Shown: piece after piece, positions 62,363-64,000 of the stretch
Layout of the letters: each line of letters opens with the position of its first letter
Numbering within the stretch: position 1 is the first letter of the stretch
Origin: Chloroflexota bacterium
GTDB taxonomy: Bacteria; Chloroflexota; Anaerolineae; Aggregatilineales; Phototrophicaceae
Assembly: GCA_013388745.1 (NCBI GenBank)
Contig: JACAER010000034.1
Location: forward strand, 1-64,000
Reading direction: 5' to 3'
Length of the DNA stretch: 64,000 nucleotides
Made by a program: the position numbers and the translations under genes
The notes under the pieces: generated by a model
Database searches by the model: none
Seen by the model: the letters and a program-made list of their open reading frames with translations, nothing else
What the model was told of the DNA's origin: nothing

Positions 62363-64000
62363 TCAGCGTCCCCACTGGAAGTCCCAGGCTTCGGACGGGA
62401 CGCTGAGCAGCGTGTGCGCGCCGCTGGCGATGTCCACGAAGAGCAGCGGCCCGCGCAGCACGCCGCTGTCATCCAGGCGCTGATAGCGATAGCCCGCGAC
62501 GAATCCCCCCCGCGGTGAAAGCAGCGGCGCAACGATAAAACCGGTGTCGCCCGTCCGGCTGGCCGCCGCGCCGTTCAGCGGCAGATCGAGGATTTGCCCG
62601 CGCGCCAGCAGCCCATCGGCCACAATCACGCGCAGGTTTTCGCCAGACTGCGCCGCCGTGAGCACGGCGCCGGGCAGCGCGGCGAGGGTCGTGGTTTGCG
62701 CCAGATCGAGCGGATTAAACAGCAGCGCGCCCGCCGCCGCGCCATCAAAAGCGATCACGCGGCCATCGGCCAGCCAGAAACGCTGGCGGAAAATCTGATA
62801 GGCCAGCGTCAGTTCGCCGGTGTTCAGATCCAACACATAATCGCTGATGCTTTCGCCTTCGTGCAGCGTCAGCAGCATCAGATTGACGTTGGGCGCGTAC
62901 AGCGGGCGCTCGTAACGCCCCTCGGCGGGATGCGCCAGGCGCAGCGCCGGTTCGCCGCCGCTGATGGCAATTTCGTACACACCGCCGCTGTCCACGTAGG
63001 CGATCGTTTGGCCGTCGGCGTTGAAAGCCGGGGCGATATTTTCACTGTCGGTCAGTTCTGTCAGCCTGCGCAAACCTTCGGGGTCGCTGACGTTTTGCCA
63101 CCAGAGTGCCCCGCCGCTGACAAAGGCCACGCTGCGGCCATCGGGCGCGACAGCGAATTCTGTGATCGGGTTTTCGGCCTGCGTGAAGGGCGCGGCAGCG
63201 TTGCCGTCGGCGGGTACGCGCCAGAGCTGCGTCAGCCCAGTGGCGAAATCGGAGAGGAAAAAACCATCAGCAGGCAGTTCCAGGCCGGCGGCGCTGGCGG
63301 GCGGCGGCGGTCCCCAGGCATAGGCGACGGCGCCGCTCATGGGCAGGGCAAAGGCCGTGCCGTTGACGGGATTGACCAGCGCCAGCACCCCGCCGCGAAA
63401 CGCGATCAGCAGTTCGGCGCGCGGCGCCCAGTTCACCCGATCAATATCGATCACGCCGCTGCCGGTTTCGACCAGCGTGCCGTTGGCCAGCGCGACCAGC
63501 CGCCCCAGCACCGCTTCTTCATTAGGGATAGGCGTTGCTTCGGCGGGAGCAGTCGCCGCGACAAAGGCGATCACCGTGCCGTCGTCGCGCACTGCCGGCA
63601 GCAGATAGCGTTGGCTGGCGTCCAAAAGCTGTGTCTGCGCGTTGCCGGCGCTCATATCCATAGCGAACAGCCCGCCGCTTTCCGGCGCGAACACCAGGCG
63701 CGCGTTATCCAGCCAGGCCGCGCCCACCGACGAAGGAAGCGCGCTGACCAGCGTCAGCGTCGATGCGACGCGGCGGTAAATCCACCAATAGCTGCTGGCG
63801 GCAGCGGGGTCGATATTCTGCGCTTCCAGCGCCAGGTAGCCGCCATCGGGCGACCACAGCAGACTGATCACGTTGGCCTGCGTGACATTGGTGAAAGTTT
63901 CCAGCGCGGGGAAATAAACACGCGCGCCGAAGACTGTGGCGTAGGCCAGGGCGTCGCCCTGCGCTGTCCAGGCCAGCGTAGCGCCGCGTCCGCGGAGCTG
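62363..64000 (-). CDS. Large beta-propeller (PD40-like) protein, N-terminus outside the window
   Basis: The frame is open from the stop at 62363 to the right edge (546 codons). Repeats of the TolB/WD40-like type are visible (LLWSPDGGYLALE, APDGRSVAFVSG, FNADGQTIAYVDSG) together with LAWTAQGDALAYAT just inside the edge. An internal GTG at 63871 is not needed as a start because the upstream codons continue the repeats. The C-terminus SEAWDFQWGR is complete. Function unknown, probably an external lipoprotein-like propeller as in the smaller relatives at 1654 and 55141. Confidence 0.75.
   Translation of the reverse strand, partial: QLRGRGATLAWTAQGDALAYATVFGARVYFPALETFTNVTQANVISLLWSPDGGYLALEAQNIDPAAASSYWWIYRRVASTLTLVSALPSSVGAAWLDNARLVFAPESGGLFAMDMSAGNAQTQLLDASQRYLLPAVRDDGTVIAFVAATAPAEATPIPNEEAVLGRLVALANGTLVETGSGVIDIDRVNWAPRAELLIAFRGGVLALVNPVNGTAFALPMSGAVAYAWGPPPPASAAGLELPADGFFLSDFATGLTQLWRVPADGNAAAPFTQAENPITEFAVAPDGRSVAFVSGGALWWQNVSDPEGLRRLTELTDSENIAPAFNADGQTIAYVDSGGVYEIAISGGEPALRLAHPAEGRYERPLYAPNVNLMLLTLHEGESISDYVLDLNTGELTLAYQIFRQRFWLADGRVIAFDGAAAGALLFNPLDLAQTTTLAALPGAVLTAAQSGENLRVIVADGLLARGQILDLPLNGAAASRTGDTGFIVAPLLSPRGGFVAGYRYQRLDDSGVLRGPLLFVDIASGAHTLLSVPSEAWDFQWGR

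Noticed and set aside
63871-64000. GTG 63871 as start of the last propeller gene
   Set aside because: The frame stays open to the right edge and codes further propeller-like sequence, so the true start is outside the window.

Overview
The window looks like a chromosomal piece of a high-GC member of the Chloroflexota, probably Anaerolineae-like. This is inferred from gene content: TolB-type propellers, LysM and fasciclin secreted proteins, Uma2 nucleases, an isolated small GTPase, a ROK-free sugar locus of ABC/LacI type, and AarF coupled to two small basic proteins. No rRNA, tRNA, CRISPR array, transposase or integrase was seen. Both window edges cut through genes.

Layout. 1-10.9 kb: a small GTPase, a methyltransferase, a propeller protein, then a minus-strand glycolytic block (DHOD-like protein, a two-domain eukaryotic-type phosphofructokinase, a second PPi-type phosphofructokinase), an acyl-CoA ligase and a secreted SH3 protein. 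11-13.8 kb: a plus-strand operon of two small basic proteins plus an AarF/UbiB kinase. 13.9-28.4 kb: a long minus-strand run for acyl-CoA degradation (thiolase, fused hydroxyacyl-CoA dehydrogenase/enoyl-CoA hydratase, two acyl-CoA dehydrogenases, three SDRs, a 2-hydroxyacyl-CoA-lyase-like TPP enzyme, SRPBCC protein, two Uma2 nucleases, a pair of paralogous small unknowns), headed by a TetR regulator.

28.4-38 kb: membrane and envelope proteins, a TetR gene, and a NotI-like restriction-modification unit bracketed by a perfect 26-bp direct repeat. The right repeat copy is the 3' end of a membrane methyltransferase gene, so the unit appears to have inserted with target duplication. A Fur-family regulator and secreted proteins follow. 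38-51.8 kb: a complete beta-1,3-glucan utilisation locus on the minus strand: a cytosolic hybrid regulator (LacI-type sugar sensor, histidine kinase, two receivers, AraC domain), an orphan LacI DNA-binding headpiece with an operator-like palindrome in front of it, an ABC importer without its ATPase, a secreted GH16 glucanase, a large GH94-like glucan phosphorylase and two cytosolic GH17 enzymes.

52-64 kb: fasciclin protein, a phosphatase-like protein, an RsmC-like methyltransferase interrupted by one in-frame stop, a propeller protein, an SDR, a cytochrome P450 with a divergent TetR gene and a clear operator over its promoter, a five-LysM secreted protein, an L,D-transpeptidase-like protein and a further truncated propeller protein. 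The strongest leads are the repeat-flanked R-M unit, the eukaryotic-type phosphofructokinase, and the split/hybrid sugar regulation of the glucan locus.
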